Below, piece after piece: positions 38,931 through 51,141 of a stretch of 64,000 nucleotides of DNA. Under the pieces are notes generated by a model that was not told the origin of the DNA, did no database searches, and was given only the letters and a program-made list of their open reading frames with translations. The position numbers and the translations under genes were made by a program. Location: assembly GCA_030159075.1 (NCBI GenBank), contig BROG01000300.1, positions 653,001 through 717,000 of the forward strand, in the 5' to 3' direction. This DNA comes from Atrina japonica (taxonomy: Eukaryota; Mollusca; Bivalvia; Pterioida; Pinnidae). Within the stretch, counting starts at the first letter, position 1; the number at the start of each line of letters is the position of its first letter.

Positions 38931-39042
38931 AGGATTTTCACCAAAATACGATAGCGTGAACCTCCTTCGTTGTTAAACCCTTATTAAATGTTAAACACCC
39001 AATTCAGTACGATTGCATCAATGATATAAAATGACTTCAAAT

Positions 39043-39672
39043 AATAAATTAAAGATACAACAGAATCAAGTACACACGCTTCATACTTAGACATTTTACT
39101 TAATATAAACACAGACGGGAAATTAGCAACTAAGCTATACGATAAACGCGACGATTTCGGCTTTCCCATCGTAAATTTTCCACATTTAATTAGTAATATC
39201 CCTCAGTCACCTGCATATGGAGTTTATATTTCACAAATGATCCGATATGCCAGGGCGTGCACAACATATGAAGATTTCATATACAGAGGTAAACTACTCA
39301 CTGACAAATTATTGACACAGGGATATCGAAAACCGCGTTTAATGTCAACGTTCCGCAAATTTTATGGTCGGTATAATAGTCTTGTTTGCGACTACTCTGT
39401 TTCACTAAGTGAAATGTTGAGTTGCCTTTTCGTTGGCGGTTGTTGAGAGACGTCTGTACCAATTGTGACGAGGATACACTCCTCACGTGTTTCATTGGAC
39501 TTGACTGTGGACTCACGGCGGGTGTGACCGGTCGACAGGGGATGCTTACTCCTCCATGGCACCTGATCCCACCTCTTGGTTTCCAGAGGTCCGTGTTTGT
39601 CCATTTTTACCGGATTTGTATCTATGTCCTGGACATCCTATTGATTTATACTTTGGTATCTGAGATTTTTAT
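39043..39672 (+). mobile_element. Penelope-like element, young 3' copy, first of a tandem pair
   Basis: It starts abruptly at AAATTAAAGATACAACAGAA. It covers the C-terminal RT region (RYARACTTYEDFIYRGKLLT, STFRKFYGRYNSLVCDYSVS, ending CLFVGGC at 39446) and the full 3' UTR to TATCTGAGATTTTTATA. By eye it is nearly identical to the copy at 49143-49795. A frame interruption (a stop near 39190) separates the LDILLNINTDGKL-type part from the rest. Confidence 0.9.
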
Positions 39673-39682
39673 AATAAAATTG

Positions 39683-40254
39683 TTCATACTGAGACATTAT
39701 ACTTAATATAAACACAGACGGGAAATTAGCAACTAAGTTATACGACAAACGCGACGATTTCGGCTTTCCCATTGTAAATTTCCACAGTTAAGGTAGTAAT
39801 ATTCCTCAGTCACCCGCATATGGAGTTTATATTTCACAAATGATCCGATATGCCAGGGCGTGTACAACATATGAAGATTTCATATACAGAGGTTAACTAC
39901 TCACTGACAAATTATTGTCTCAGGAATATCGAAAACCGCGTTTAATGTCAACGTTCGGCAAATTTTACGGTCGGTATAATAGTCTTGTTTGCAATTACTC
40001 TGTTTCGCTGAGGAAACTGTTGAATTGCCTTTTCGTTGGCGGTTGTTGAGACGTCTGTACCGATTGTGACGTAATTCATTGGACTTGACTGTAGACTCAC
40101 AGCAGGTGTGACCGGTCGACAAGGGATGCTTACTCCTCCATGGCACCTGATCCCACCTCTTGGTTTCCAGAGGTCCGTGTTTGTCCATTTTTACCGGATT
40201 TGTATCTATGTCCTGGACATTCTATTGATTTATACTCTGGTATCTGAGATGTTC
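39683..40254 (+). mobile_element. Penelope-like element, second of a tandem pair
   Basis: It begins 10 bases after the end of the previous copy, in the same orientation, at 'gttcatactgagacattata'. It carries the same C-terminal RT region with more damage: stops at 39788 and 39894, and a deletion of about 15 bp in the 3' UTR near 40070. It ends TATCTGAGATGTTCAATA. Confidence 0.85.
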
Positions 40255-40723
40255 AATATTTCATTTTATCAATTGAATAAATAATGGCGATAAGTTTTAT
40301 TTTTATACTGTAATTATAACATGTCAATTATAAAAGTAAAATGCACGTTTGTTGCCACAAATCATGTGTCGGTGCCGGAAAGCGAATATGCCATTATATC
40401 AATCAAATTAACATGGATGTTAATTCGTTACCATGAAGTTTCTGCCGTTAATCAGAAGCCGTTATATCAAGTGTTGTCATAACAATACTTGACTGTATAT
40501 ATATCATATGATTCTGCGAAAATAATGCGAAAATGCTAAACCGATAATCTCAAAAACTTTATGTAAAAGGAAATAAAACCAATGACATATTTCGTTATTT
40601 ACTATGCGTCAGCTTTAAGTATCGGTTGAGTGCAAAAATGTTAACGTGTTTTTCGCTGACAGATGTTGATTAATAGTATAAGCTTCGACCATCGACTTAT
40701 TACTCACTCCTCAATATATAAAA
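40255..40723. other. Intronic DNA, nothing recognised
   Basis: No supported feature. Confidence 0.4.
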
Positions 40724-41285
40724 TTTCAGATACCAAAGTATTAATATTCAGAATGTCCAGGATACATATAAAAATATGGTTATATTGGACAGACACGCAC
40801 CTCTGGAAATCAAGAGGTGAGATCAGGTGTCATGCAGGAGTAAGAGTCCCCTGTAAACTGTCGTGAGTCCACAGTCAAATAAAAATGAAAAAATTGAGGA
40901 GTAAATCCTCGTCGCCATTGGTACAGACAACCCATATCGAACAGTCAACACAACATTTCATTTAGTGAGAAAGATTAATCGCAAACAAAGTTATACTGAT
41001 CGTAAAATATGAATAATTTTGACATGAAACGCAATCTTTGATAACCCTGTGGCAATAAAAGTTAGTAGTTTTCCTCTGTATATAAAATGTTCATATATTA
41101 AACACGACCTGACATATTGGATCCGTTGTGAGATATAAACACCATTATGCAGGTGACTGAGGGATATTACTACTTAAATATTTAAAGATCACGAGGGGAA
41201 AACCACAATCGTCGCGTTTGCCATATCGCGTGGTTGTTAATTACCTGTTTGTGTCTATAGTAAGTAAGATGTCCAAGTAAGTATA
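40724..41285 (-). mobile_element. Penelope-like element, diverged 3' copy
   Basis: It begins TTTCAGATACCAAAGTATTA and extends through the decayed 3' UTR and coding C-terminus to 'gtaagtaagatgtccaagta'. Divergence is visibly higher than in the 39 and 49 kb copies. Confidence 0.8.
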
Positions 41286-41394
41286 TGTTTCAGTGTTACA
41301 CAGTCCAGAAACAACATAATTTGGTGATTTTCATATCTTTTAAACAGTGCAGTTAATAACAATTGCGCTGTGCTTTGATTGTAATCCAAATGTT

Positions 41395-41490
41395 TAATCA
41401 CTATGGTCCATGTTTGCCCAATGTTCACCAGATTTGCATAGTTTTTATTAAACATTCTGTAGATTATTCCTTTGGCATCTGTGTTTTGTG
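41395..41490 (+). mobile_element. Penelope-like element, old 3'-terminal scrap
   Basis: 'atggtccatgtttgcccaat', 'caccagatttgcatag' and CCTTTGGCATCTGTG follow the order of the conserved 3' end. Confidence 0.5.
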
Positions 41491-43005
41491 TGTATTGGTA
41501 CAGATAGGACAGCAAAAGCTGTTGAAATTTAGCATTTTATATATATATATTTGTTTGTCATAAAGTTGTCAACCCCCACTTATAAGTCCTTTATATTCAT
41601 TGTGTCCGTGTGGATATAATTTCAGTACAGATAGGTCGAATGTGTTTGTCATATATCAAAACTTAGTACAAAGCTGCAATATGTTGTTCCTGCACTGGTG
41701 TTCAATCATACCAGTGAGATAGGTAGGCCAAATCTTGATACCCTTGATTGTGTATTAAAGTGAAAAACCTAGTGATCATCGCATGTTAAAAAATAAAAAA
41801 ATTGGATATGTTTGTAACAGATGACACTACACGACATTTACACAATATAATTTCTTCAACTTATTCATTAAGAATTTTTAAAAACAAATATTTTCGCGTT
41901 TACTCTCTCCCTTCTGCCATTCAATTTCTCTTTTAACAATCACATCTGTGTTTCAACATCTCATTACAGAATGTAATATAAATATTTTTACCTGTCCATC
42001 TATCTCTAATGTTTATCATACTAAGATGAAATAGCTAATTCTTTTCAGTACTACCAAAAAATGTTGAATAAAGTTTAGAATGATGCTGCTGTACCAAGGG
42101 TGTGTTCGTGCTACGTAACATACGTAATTCCTTATTAATGCATTAAATGGTAAAAAAGAGAGATTTTTAAAACCATATTGTTGGTGTTTTTACATGGTAG
42201 CTACACCACAGCACATGTTATATCTACACAGTCAGTTCTAATGCCCACCACCCATCTGAATATGGATCTACCTTTGTGTACTGAGTTGTAGATCGTAGTC
42301 AGTCATTACTAGAGTGTAGGCAATTGACGGCTCATTTTCATCACAAGAGCTTACAGGAAACGAGTTGTTCAAGTTATCACTACTTTAAACCATCATCGTT
42401 ATGCAAATTAACTTTTGAGTTCTTCGTCGTTATCGATGGTTTTATGGCGAATATAATTGGTTTGATGACATCATCACTAAACAGGTAATATTAGTTGATA
42501 GCTTGTATAATATCAGTTGCTAGGTAATTTGTTTCCCGTTTATTTCTCTACTTATGTCTGTATGTCTTACTCATAGTAATTTGTCTTGGAAGAAGATCAT
42601 CAATAAAATTGCACTCTTGAAACTTGTGTGTTTTCTATTGATATGTTTAAACCCCAGAGATAACAATTCCTGTTTTGCTTACTGTATGAATCCTAACAGA
42701 AGTTGCTTCATAATGCTTGCAATCAATAAACAAAATCAATCACAAGATATCATAGAGATATTACAAAACCTCACAACTAGATAATGTTTGCCGTATCGCA
42801 CTAAATTACCAATATCCATTACAATTAGCACTCGCTAATGACATGGTATGATACTATTATTCACTTGTGATCAGCTTTGCGTGTGGATAGATATGCAGGT
42901 AAACTCAAGTGCGGTGAACTTTATACTTATGTTATCGACTTACAAAAAAGTAAAATTAAAGAAGTAACTATCAATAATCAAAACCTCAAGTCCATTATAA
43001 CACGA
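41491..43005. other. Intronic DNA, nothing recognised
   Basis: About 1.5 kb. Open frames at 42554-42784 and 42877-43065 show no recognisable domain and are not called as genes. Confidence 0.4.
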
Positions 43006-43700
43006 CGAATTAGATGTCCAAATAGTCTCAAGATGAAGAACAATTACGAATCCAAAACGGGATAAGACCAGGCGTCCGGAAGGAATCAGCGTCTTCTGCT
43101 GGAATGCCACACCCGTCGCAAATGTTCCATGGAAACCTTTCTAGTTCGATGAATGGGTCAAATTCGATAAAAAGGTCAAGTTTGGTGATGAGGTCAAGTT
43201 AGGTGATAAGCATGATTGGTGAAACGGAGCTACTCTCTGTGGCCTTGATCCAGAATACTATCTAATATATCTTAGATTGGGACTTCATATTGTTTAACAA
43301 GATCCCCGTATCGACCATAAAACTTCTTAAACGACGACTCCAAGCGTTCAACGACGTAACCTTGTGTAAGCAGTTTACTGGTTAGTCGTTAGTTCTCAGA
43401 ATTAAACATTCATAAGAAGAGCATGCCCTGGCATAACGTATATGTTGTGAAATGAAAATGCCATAGGCAGGATAAGATGAAATATTACTACTTAGAAACG
43501 GGAAGTTTGTAATATGGAAATTGAAATCGCCTCGTTTGTCATGGAGGGATGTGTGAAGTTGACCGTCTTTTCCAATCAACAAGAGTAAATCTAAGTAAGA
43601 AGCATATATGTAGCTCTCTGTCGTCGCATTGGTCTCTAGCTCAACATGATACATCTGGCCGAATAGTCAGTCACTGCCATCTTTAATGTATTTCTGCTTA
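43006..43700 (-). mobile_element. Divergent relative of the Penelope-like element
   Basis: The minus frame at 43654-43382 reads YHVELETNATTESYIYASYL, then DKRGDFNFHITNFPFLSSNI and SQHIRYARACSSYECLILR, the same block order as the main family. A decayed 3' UTR ('gtccggaaggaatcagcgtc') reaches about 43006. Protein and DNA differ enough to suggest a separate subfamily. Confidence 0.7.
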
Positions 43701-43951
43701 TCTTGCGAGTCTTACACGAAAGGTCTGATTATAATGAAAGTAAAATTGTGTAGGCTTTTTTTTTTAATTTTTACTTTTTCCAATATTCAATTAACTGTGT
43801 ATACAAATTTGAAACTCATTTCTCTTTCAACAACGTCATCAAATATTTGATAAATGGTATTTTATTTAGAAAAGTAGTCCTGGATTAATTTATATATCCA
43901 ACTACATTGCAATACAGTGTTACGTACTACACGGATGTATGAAATCTGTTG

Positions 43952-44240
43952 ATTGTTTGTTTGTTTGTTTATTGTTGTTTAACGTCCCACTCAAGAATAT
44001 TTCATTCATATGGAGACGTCACCAAATACCGGTGAAGGGCTTCAAATTTTGGTCTATGCTCGGCACTTACGGCCATTGAGCAGTGAGGTTTCTTTAACGT
44101 GCCTACACCTACTGTGACACGGGACCACGGTTTTTACTGTCTCATCCGACAGACAGGAAACCAACCTGCCACCGGCTGGACTCGAACTCACGACCTCACG
44201 ATCAAGAGTCGAGCGACCAACTGAGCCAGGCCGGCTCGCC
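43952..44240 (-). mobile_element. tRNA-derived SINE (family A), full-length copy
   Basis: On the minus strand the head begins GCCGGCCTGGCTCAGTTGGT (box A TGGCTCAGTTGG), with box B GTTCGAGTCC at 44187-44178. The body contains CCTGTCTGTCGGATGAGACA and GCACTTACGG on the plus strand. The 3' tail is GTGGGACGTTAAACAACAAT followed by AAACAAAC repeats. The structure fits bivalve SINEs with a LINE-derived tail. The exact named family cannot be confirmed here. Confidence 0.85.
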
Positions 44241-44667
44241 AATGTTGATAATGATGAGTATAATATTGATGTTTACTAAAATCGTATATCATATTTATTT
44301 CATTTCTGACCATAAGCAAATATGTCAACAAACTGAACCTCGATTTCTGGAGTAATAATTAATTGCAGCCGAGAGCCGAAATGAATCAACGTTTATACAA
44401 AACCACGATCATCAGAAAGTGTGTGAATGGTAGAAATGTTCAAGTGTTGAAGACCTCTGCAGTAGATTTACGCTACATTGTCTAGTGTTATAGATGGAAC
44501 TAGTCTTGACATTATTACAATTGAAATAAATTTGGAATTCGACAACAGAAACAGAATACAACACATGTCATTACCGACGGCACATGCTTCCTGTCATACA
44601 TGAGCTGATGAAAGTAAGATGTTGAAAGATATTTTCATCAACGTGAGTTTTTATCTCACACGAACAA

Positions 44668-44668
<1 letters not shown>
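44241..44668. other. Intronic DNA, nothing recognised
   Basis: No supported feature. Confidence 0.4.
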
Positions 44669-44754
<86 letters not shown>

Positions 44755-44776
44755 TAGATAGATAGATATATATATA
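44669..44776. repeat. (TA)n with (GATA)n end
   Basis: About 82 bases of TA, then GATAGATAGATA, then short TA. Confidence 0.95.
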
Positions 44777-45470
44777 GTTCAGCCCGATATACTGCCACTT
44801 TTTGTTTTCCTGAATTTTGGCAGTATCACGAGTTTGGCAATATATCGTGGTTAATTATTTTCGATGTGTGGTCGTTTTCATCTTGACATGTCTTTTAACC
44901 CCAAAATGGCCAAAAATATATGACCAATTTTACCCGGGAATCAGCGGTGGTGGTATGCGGGTTTTTGCGTTACAACGACGGAATTATATTGGAGGTAATA
45001 ATTTTATTTTCTTAATAAAATATTCAAAGCATTACTATCTAAGGTCTTATATACAAGGCGGTTTTCTATTGCAGTTGCTGTTCTGACGATGTCGCGTGGT
45101 GCGGTAAAATACAACAACATAACAGAAACAACTGAGTGCTAGACGGATTTGAAGTAAAACATTTTGTTAAATATAGACCAATAATTAAAAGGTGTCAGCA
45201 AAGAACAGAAGCCACTTGTGTCTTAAAAGATATGAATATCGACATTGATCAATTTCACGTCTACCATCATGCCTAATATGCACACAATTCTTTCAAAATT
45301 TCCGTTTATTATGCTGTTTTAGAATTCAAGTAAATTAACAATCCCTACTTTTATCACAAACAAACAAACAAATTGTTAACGTGTCACTGAAATGTTACAA
45401 CAATACAAACAAAATACAATTATTTCAACTGCGTATTATTTCTATTAGCCATTTTATTTTTAATATCATA
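44777..45470. other. Intronic DNA near the upstream exon
   Basis: It contains an 89-codon plus-strand open frame (44817-45086) without recognisable domain content; I do not call it a gene. Confidence 0.4.
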
Positions 45471-45471
45471 T

Positions 45472-45512
<41 letters not shown>
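45472..45512. repeat. (TA)n microsatellite
   Basis: About 40 bases of alternating TA. Confidence 0.9.
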
Positions 45513-45516
<4 letters not shown>

Positions 45517-45780
45517 TGAATACAGATCAACAAGTACTAAGTTACTGCAGATTTACTAAAGTCTGTTAATTTACGTGTAGACATATATGTAGATGTAATC
45601 GAGACTTACGCTCGAACTGGGTATATATACATATCAGGTACGCTTTTAATTACGTATTTCTGTCTCACTAACAGTTGTAAATGTACGTAATCTAGTTAAT
45701 CTACACGTAGGTATTCGTGCAATAAGTTGTAATTTTGAGCAGAGGTAGACTCAGATGTGAATGTACACGTAGGAGGAATG

Positions 45781-45783
<3 letters not shown>

Positions 45784-45837
<54 letters not shown>
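45784..45837. repeat. (TA)n microsatellite beside the splice donor
   Basis: About 54 bases of TA lie in the intron only about 17 bases from the GTAAGA donor of the upstream GPCR exon. Confidence 0.95.
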
Positions 45838-45841
<4 letters not shown>

Positions 45842-45854
45842 GATAGTTTCTTAC

Positions 45855-46050
45855 CTCTGAATTCTTTTGATTTTCGTGAAATGGTGCAGAAAATAAGTCC
45901 ATATGCTATAATCATTATTCCAAGTGGCAGCAAAAACTGACTTAAAAGGCAAAATAAATAGTACATTCTTTTATACCGTGAAACTTCATGGTCTACACAT
46001 TGGTAGAATTCCTCCTCAAATGGCCCTCGTTTTACAGTAAACACCAGTGC
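45855..46050 (-). CDS. GnRH/AKH/corazonin-type GPCR, internal exon (ECL2-TM5)
   Basis: A 196-base exon: 65 codons plus one base. The acceptor is TTCTTCTTTGCAG (ending at 46051) and the donor is AG/GTAAGA (at 45854). The product begins ALVFTVKRGPFEEEFYQCVD, extracellular loop 2 with the conserved Cys that pairs with the top of TM3. It continues into TM5 (YYLFCLLSQFLLPLGIMIIA then YGLIFCTIS) and the start of intracellular loop 3 (RKSKEFR). The EEFYQCV loop and the IIAYG..FCTIS end of TM5 are typical of the GnRH/AKH/corazonin superfamily. The exon's last base, G, joins AT of the exon at 11709. The preceding exon(s) for TM1-TM4 were not located. The frame is open past the donor only because (TA)n lacks stops, so the donor marks the true end. 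Confidence 0.85.
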
Positions 46051-46112
46051 CTGCAAAGAAGAAAAAGTTTTACAGTGAAATCAGAGAAAATCAACGAAGT
46101 TAACTTTTCTTA

Positions 46113-46330
<218 letters not shown>

Positions 46331-46331
<1 letters not shown>

Positions 46332-46871
46332 GTTGAACCTCGTTAAAAGACCATAAAACTGACTCTAAGTGGTCGGATTACTGGGGTGGTCTCTTATGTT
46401 GAGATCTGGACTGCACATGCTCAAGACGATCGTTTCTGTCAATTAGACTTCATCAGTTGAGCTCCAATTCAAAATGCATGTGTATTTTCTTCAGAGAAAG
46501 TGGTGTCATACAAGGACAAATAAGAAATGTAAAAGTACAGCCGAAATCCGTCTAAGAGTAACTACTGTAAAAAGATGACTATCTTAGCTTCAGACAGATT
46601 TGAAGTTAAAATGGTGTTATCAGTGCCAACTATTAATTTAGTATCAGCTGGTATCAAAATACCAAGTACTAGGTTAATGTATCCCCTGGGGGACTCAAAC
46701 GGTCCACCAGAAGTGGCAACGACCTAGTGGTTATAAATATTATAAACATATTACAAAAGTTATGATGCTCAAGACGATCGTTTCTGTCAATTAGACTTCA
46801 TCAGTTGAGCTCCAATTCAAAATGTTAGATGGCGTCCTAAGCGAGATGGTATTTAAACGGGTTTCTACTGT
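46331..46871. mobile_element. MITE split by an R-repeat insertion
   Basis: The left part (46331-46418) starts AGTTGAACCTCGTTAAAAGA. The right part (46825-46871) ends TTTAAACGGGTTTCTACTGT, an imperfect inverted match (ACAGTAGAAACCCGTTTAAA on the other strand). The R repeat at 46419-46824 fills the gap. The ends resemble those at 32106-32285. Confidence 0.55.
46419..46824 (+). repeat. R repeat with both terminal direct repeats, best copy
   Basis: The block GCTCAAGACGATCGTTTCTG begins at 46419 and 46767, giving a 348-bp period. The ~58-bp terminal repeats are almost identical. The interior has 'gtgtcatacaaggacaaata', 'actactgtaaaaagatgact', CCCTGGGGGACTCAAACGGT and GGCAACGACCTAGTGGTTAT. There is no coding frame. 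It could be a short tandem satellite unit or a LTR-like non-autonomous element. Confidence 0.85.
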
Positions 46872-46977
46872 ATGTTTAAGCACAAACACATAAATAACAT
46901 ATAAATTGACCACACCACAGCAGGACCTCGAACTCTTCACCTACTACATAAAAAGCCTGGCTCAAGACGCCCTGACC

Positions 46978-46997
46978 AATATATATATATATATATA

Positions 46998-47079
<82 letters not shown>
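46978..47079. repeat. (TA)n microsatellite
   Basis: About 100 bases of TA with one break. Confidence 0.95.
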
Positions 47080-47084
<5 letters not shown>

Positions 47085-47536
47085 ATTAAGCACAAAAACG
47101 ATATTACCATAACGTGGCGTCTTGCATTCAGCATGGCATTCAATTGAGAACAAAAAAGTCGATTTGTACAATTCAGATTGCTCTATGGAGAGTTTGTAGT
47201 AAAATGGTTAACAAATATTTTTTCAATTTGTTGATATATGTAATTATGCACTGGTTTAAAGAAAGACATTTAGTTAAGATATAGTCTTCCTTTTTAGATA
47301 TTCTGCGGAAATGAGTTCGTAAAAAGTCATAAGATTATAATAGGATTTAAAACGTTTAGTGACATGTGCCGTAGTTTAAAATAGTTTCAAATCTCTCTGG
47401 GACTGCGGGGTTTAGCATTAATTCAAAATTTATTACATCACTCTCAGCAGAATAGAAAATAACAAAATAACAAAAGGCAAAATCAAAGAAATCATTGGAT
47501 AAAGTAAGAACTATCTTCATTGTTACTGAATATGTG

Positions 47537-47658
<122 letters not shown>

Positions 47659-47767
47659 TAAAAATAAATGTTGTAACTGTAAATATGAAAATGAAACATG
47701 GACGATGTCACAACTCCGTTCAGGTACGTCATAGACAGCGATAAACCCATATTATTTAAGGCTAAGT

Positions 47768-47885
47768 TAAAGGGGCATTCGCGGTGTTTTTCCTTTTGAT
47801 TTCTTAGATCGATATACAATAGCGAAAAAGAGATATACACAGGCATTAAATTTGTGAAAATTGCTAGAGAAAACCAGTTTGGCAC
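47768..47885. repeat. Relic of the AAGGGGCA short inverted-repeat family
   Basis: It begins TTAAAGGGGCATTCGCGGTG and has 'gatcgatatacaatagcgaa', matching the family at 17331-17528. The right end is unclear. Confidence 0.5.
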
Positions 47886-47889
47886 TTTC

Positions 47890-48884
47890 ACTTGCAGTTG
47901 ATTAACACAACCTCACTATTTGTATATTAATACCACACTGCACCTGCACAAAATATATAGCAATATGAGATTTTTTATGCCTATTCATAGTGTCACAATG
48001 TTCGTTATTCTGGACAGCCCTTCGTGAACATTTAGAAAAAAAAACAAATTAGGTTAGACAAGTAACAAATATTTATTTACAAATATACATAAATCAAACA
48101 ATTAATATAATGCATTCTCCTCAAACACTCACTTTCAATCCAACAAATAACATAAATACACTGTAACAAAACTTTGTTTTAAAAGTTTAAAGTTTGATTG
48201 TTCCACAAAGTAGTTACAACAAAATTACTGAATATCACACGGTTTGTAATAGTCGTTTTGGCGATTTCCAGCTTCCATATACATGTATTTGAAAAGTCAC
48301 GCACAATATAAATTCTGGATTCATACGACGACATAACCACTGACATCAAAACATGTATCGTACATATACAACTTGTAGATATTGTCATCTCTGTGTCAAG
48401 TTTACAGGTAATGCATATGTCACCGGTCACTGCAATTCCACATAAACGTATCACACAGCTAAACGTTTTACAAATGCACACAGCTTTTTTTTTTAGTTTT
48501 GTCAAATTATTCATTTCAGCTCTTTGGAATTTTCGCACACAGCAAAATTGTCTTTTCTTTTCTATACATTTTTTAAATTGTTCACCGGCACATCCTTACG
48601 ACACCCAATCTCATTCTTAACAACCCGTTTTATTTCAAATACACACACACACCCCCAAACAAAAACGCAAAGCACGAGGAATAACAGTGACCACTCAAGC
48701 AACAAAAACATTACATAAAACCGGTCAATAACAATACAAGTACTCCCGTAATACATGAAAGTTTCCGAACTTAAACTACATACGATGGTATATGGTAAAA
48801 GAACAATCTTCCGAAAGAATGACTTACTACGTAAGTATGGAGGACTACATTAGCAATAACAAATAACTATAAAACTATAAAAAT
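47890..48884. other. Upstream intron or 5' flank DNA, nothing recognised
   Basis: An open frame at 48179-48538 (minus, 119 codons, Cys-rich) lacks transmembrane or receptor motifs and I do not call it a gene. TM1-TM4 of the receptor were looked for and not seen. Confidence 0.4.
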
Positions 48885-49030
48885 ACGAAGGACCGTTATG
48901 TCAATAAATTTGCCCAAAATCTTGACACATAGCTCTTATTTGTTATTGTACATCAAGTACAAGTAGTAAAAGTAGAAAAAAAATCGAAAATATAATTCTA
49001 TGGTAAACAGAACTGATGCCCCTGTAAGAA
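48885..49030. repeat. Relic of the AAGGGGCA short inverted-repeat family
   Basis: 'ttgttattgtacatcaagta' and the right end GATGCCCCTGT match the family seen at 14.1 and 17.3 kb. Confidence 0.5.
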
Positions 49031-49142
49031 TCTGAAAGTTCTAGATGTTTTCTTCTCTAAATCACTTACAAGGATATAATTATAAGTAATGCGCCTCATA
49101 TGTAAAGATTTGTCTTTTTGCTTTTTTGCTTTTGCTAGGAGA

Positions 49143-49795
49143 TGTATGTCAATGCTTTATATCCCAGCGAACTAGAAATTAAAGATACAACAGAATCAAG
49201 TACACACGCTTCATACTTAGACATTTTACTTAATATAAACACAGACGGGAAATTAGCAACTAAGCTATACGATAAACGCGACGATTTCGGCTTTCCCATC
49301 GTAACTTTTCCACATTTAAGTAGTAATATCCCTCAGTCACCTGCATATGGAGTTTATATTTCACAAATGATCCGATATGCCAGGGCGTGCACAACATATG
49401 AAGATTTCATATACAGAGGTAAACTACTCACTGACAAATTATTGACACAGGGATATCGAAATCCGCGTTTAATGTCAACGTTCCGCAAATTATATGGTCG
49501 GTATAATAGTCTTGTTTGCGACTACTGTTTCACTAAGTGAAATGTTGAGTTGCCTTTTCGTTGGCGGTTGTTGAGACGTCTGTACCAATTGTGACGAGGA
49601 TACACTCCTCACGTGTTTCATTGGACTTGACTGTGGACTCACGGCGGGTGTGACCGGTCGACAGGGGATGCTTACTCCTCCATGGCACCTGATCCCACCT
49701 CTTGGTTTCCAGAGGTCCGTGTTTGTCCATTGTTACCGGATTTGTATCTATGTCCTGGGTATCCTATTGATTTATACTTTGGTATCTGAAATTTT
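49143..49795 (+). mobile_element. Penelope-like element, best-preserved 3' copy
   Basis: An open frame from 49142 gives 132 residues: NALYPSELEIKDTTESSTHA, SYLDILLNINTDGKLATKLY, DKRDDFGFPIVTFPHLSSNI and IRYARACTTYEDFIYRGKLL. A 2-base deletion near 49528 ends it at YCFTK instead of the usual CLFVGGC. The 3' UTR to 'ggtatctgaaatttttatat' is complete. The copy is 5'-truncated, so palm motifs A and YIDD are absent. Confidence 0.9.
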
Positions 49796-50970
49796 TATAT
49801 TGCACTATTTTACAATATAATCACCTTCATTGTAAATACACTTTTGTTACTAATGTTTAAAAGCCTCAATGCAACTTTTCAGGAAGTTCGCGATTGTCCA
49901 GAAAGTCCTCCACCAAATGCATGACGCCATTATCTGTCTGGAAATAGGTACCGATGTTGCCATGAATAGCGTCAGGTGCTAGAATTCTGCTACATAAATT
50001 TTGAACCATTGCTCTCCGGGCGATTATGTCTAGTTTACTTTAAAAAATGACCAAATTACACCGTTGGTTACACAGACTTAATTAGTTGTAGAAGTGGCCA
50101 AGCTTACTAAACCTTCAATACAGCACGCAAACCATATCCTTCAACCCTCGTATAATTTAAATCAATTGTTATTCTCTATCCTAACTTAATATTACAAATG
50201 TAACATGGTTATACAATGTTAATACTTAGCTCTAACACTCTGAATACGGATATGTTCAACAGATTTTACAGAATACTCATGCAAATACAAGCACAGGGAT
50301 GCTAATGTGGAAATTAAACTCATCATTTGTATAGTTTCATGCGAAGAAAAATATTTGGATATATCAGCAAGATACTAATCGCTTTGACCGCATTTTGACA
50401 TCTGCTAAGTTTTCAATCAAGAACTACATCACAACGTTTATATTCTTGGCAAACAGATGCATTAAAAAAAGCTTCCTTTTAGCATTTATATTATATAAAT
50501 AGAAGCTTGATATTGATATTTATATGATATAAATAAAACCTCTGTATGATGGTTTGATATCAAATCATATTTATCTAACCCGAGCTCTTTAAACTTTGCA
50601 AATTAAGTGAAGGGAGATCAAAGAATATGATACACAATCGATGCCTCTTTTCCCCCATACCTTAATATTTTGGATCATATCAACATACACATACACTCTG
50701 CCAATATGGATTTGTTGCTTGCATTAACAGTTTTATATATTATACAAATAAAATGTTCTGAAACAATTCCAGTAAAGAAAATTGCTATATTGCCGTTGTT
50801 TTTGCAGAGAAAGCGGGTGTGTAAAAGGGGTCGTGTTAACATTGGTATTCTTTTATGGATGGAAGGAATAGGCGTATTTTCAAAGCAATATAGGAATGAT
50901 TTGTTAGGGCGATATATTTTATATTTTTAGATTTTAATCAAAGTTAACGTTAGATCACCTTTAATAGCTT
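49796..50970. other. Flanking DNA, nothing recognised
   Basis: About 1.2 kb. An 86-codon plus frame at 50670-50930 has a hydrophobic start (MDLLLALTVLYIIQI) but no recognisable domain. AT-rich context makes chance likely. Confidence 0.4.
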
Positions 50971-50971
50971 A

Positions 50972-50987
50972 ACTCTCTCTCTGTCTC

Positions 50988-51084
<97 letters not shown>
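50972..51084. repeat. (CT)n microsatellite
   Basis: About 110 bases of CT with CTGT interruptions at the left. Confidence 0.95.
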
Positions 51085-51085
<1 letters not shown>

Positions 51086-51141
51086 AAAGTGTAAAATTAT
51101 CTTGTGTACCTCATGCTTTGGAAAGATGAAAGGTGAAATAT

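Noticed and set aside
43952..44240. Functional tRNA gene
   Set aside because: Box A and box B are present, but the sequence continues into a SINE body and tail seen at two other loci. It is a SINE, not a tRNA gene.
45751..46056. Extension of the GPCR exon past 45855 into an IYIYIY stretch
   Set aside because: A strong GTAAGA donor ends the exon at 45855. The extension is (TA)n, and the joined downstream exon restores the receptor.
48179..48538. Cys-rich 119-codon frame as a receptor upstream exon
   Set aside because: No DRY/DRC motif, no hydrophobic helix pattern and no TM4 ending compatible with the ALVFTVKRGP exon.
50670..50930. Small secreted protein with a hydrophobic start
   Set aside because: 86 codons in AT-rich DNA, no homology I recognise and no splice or promoter support.
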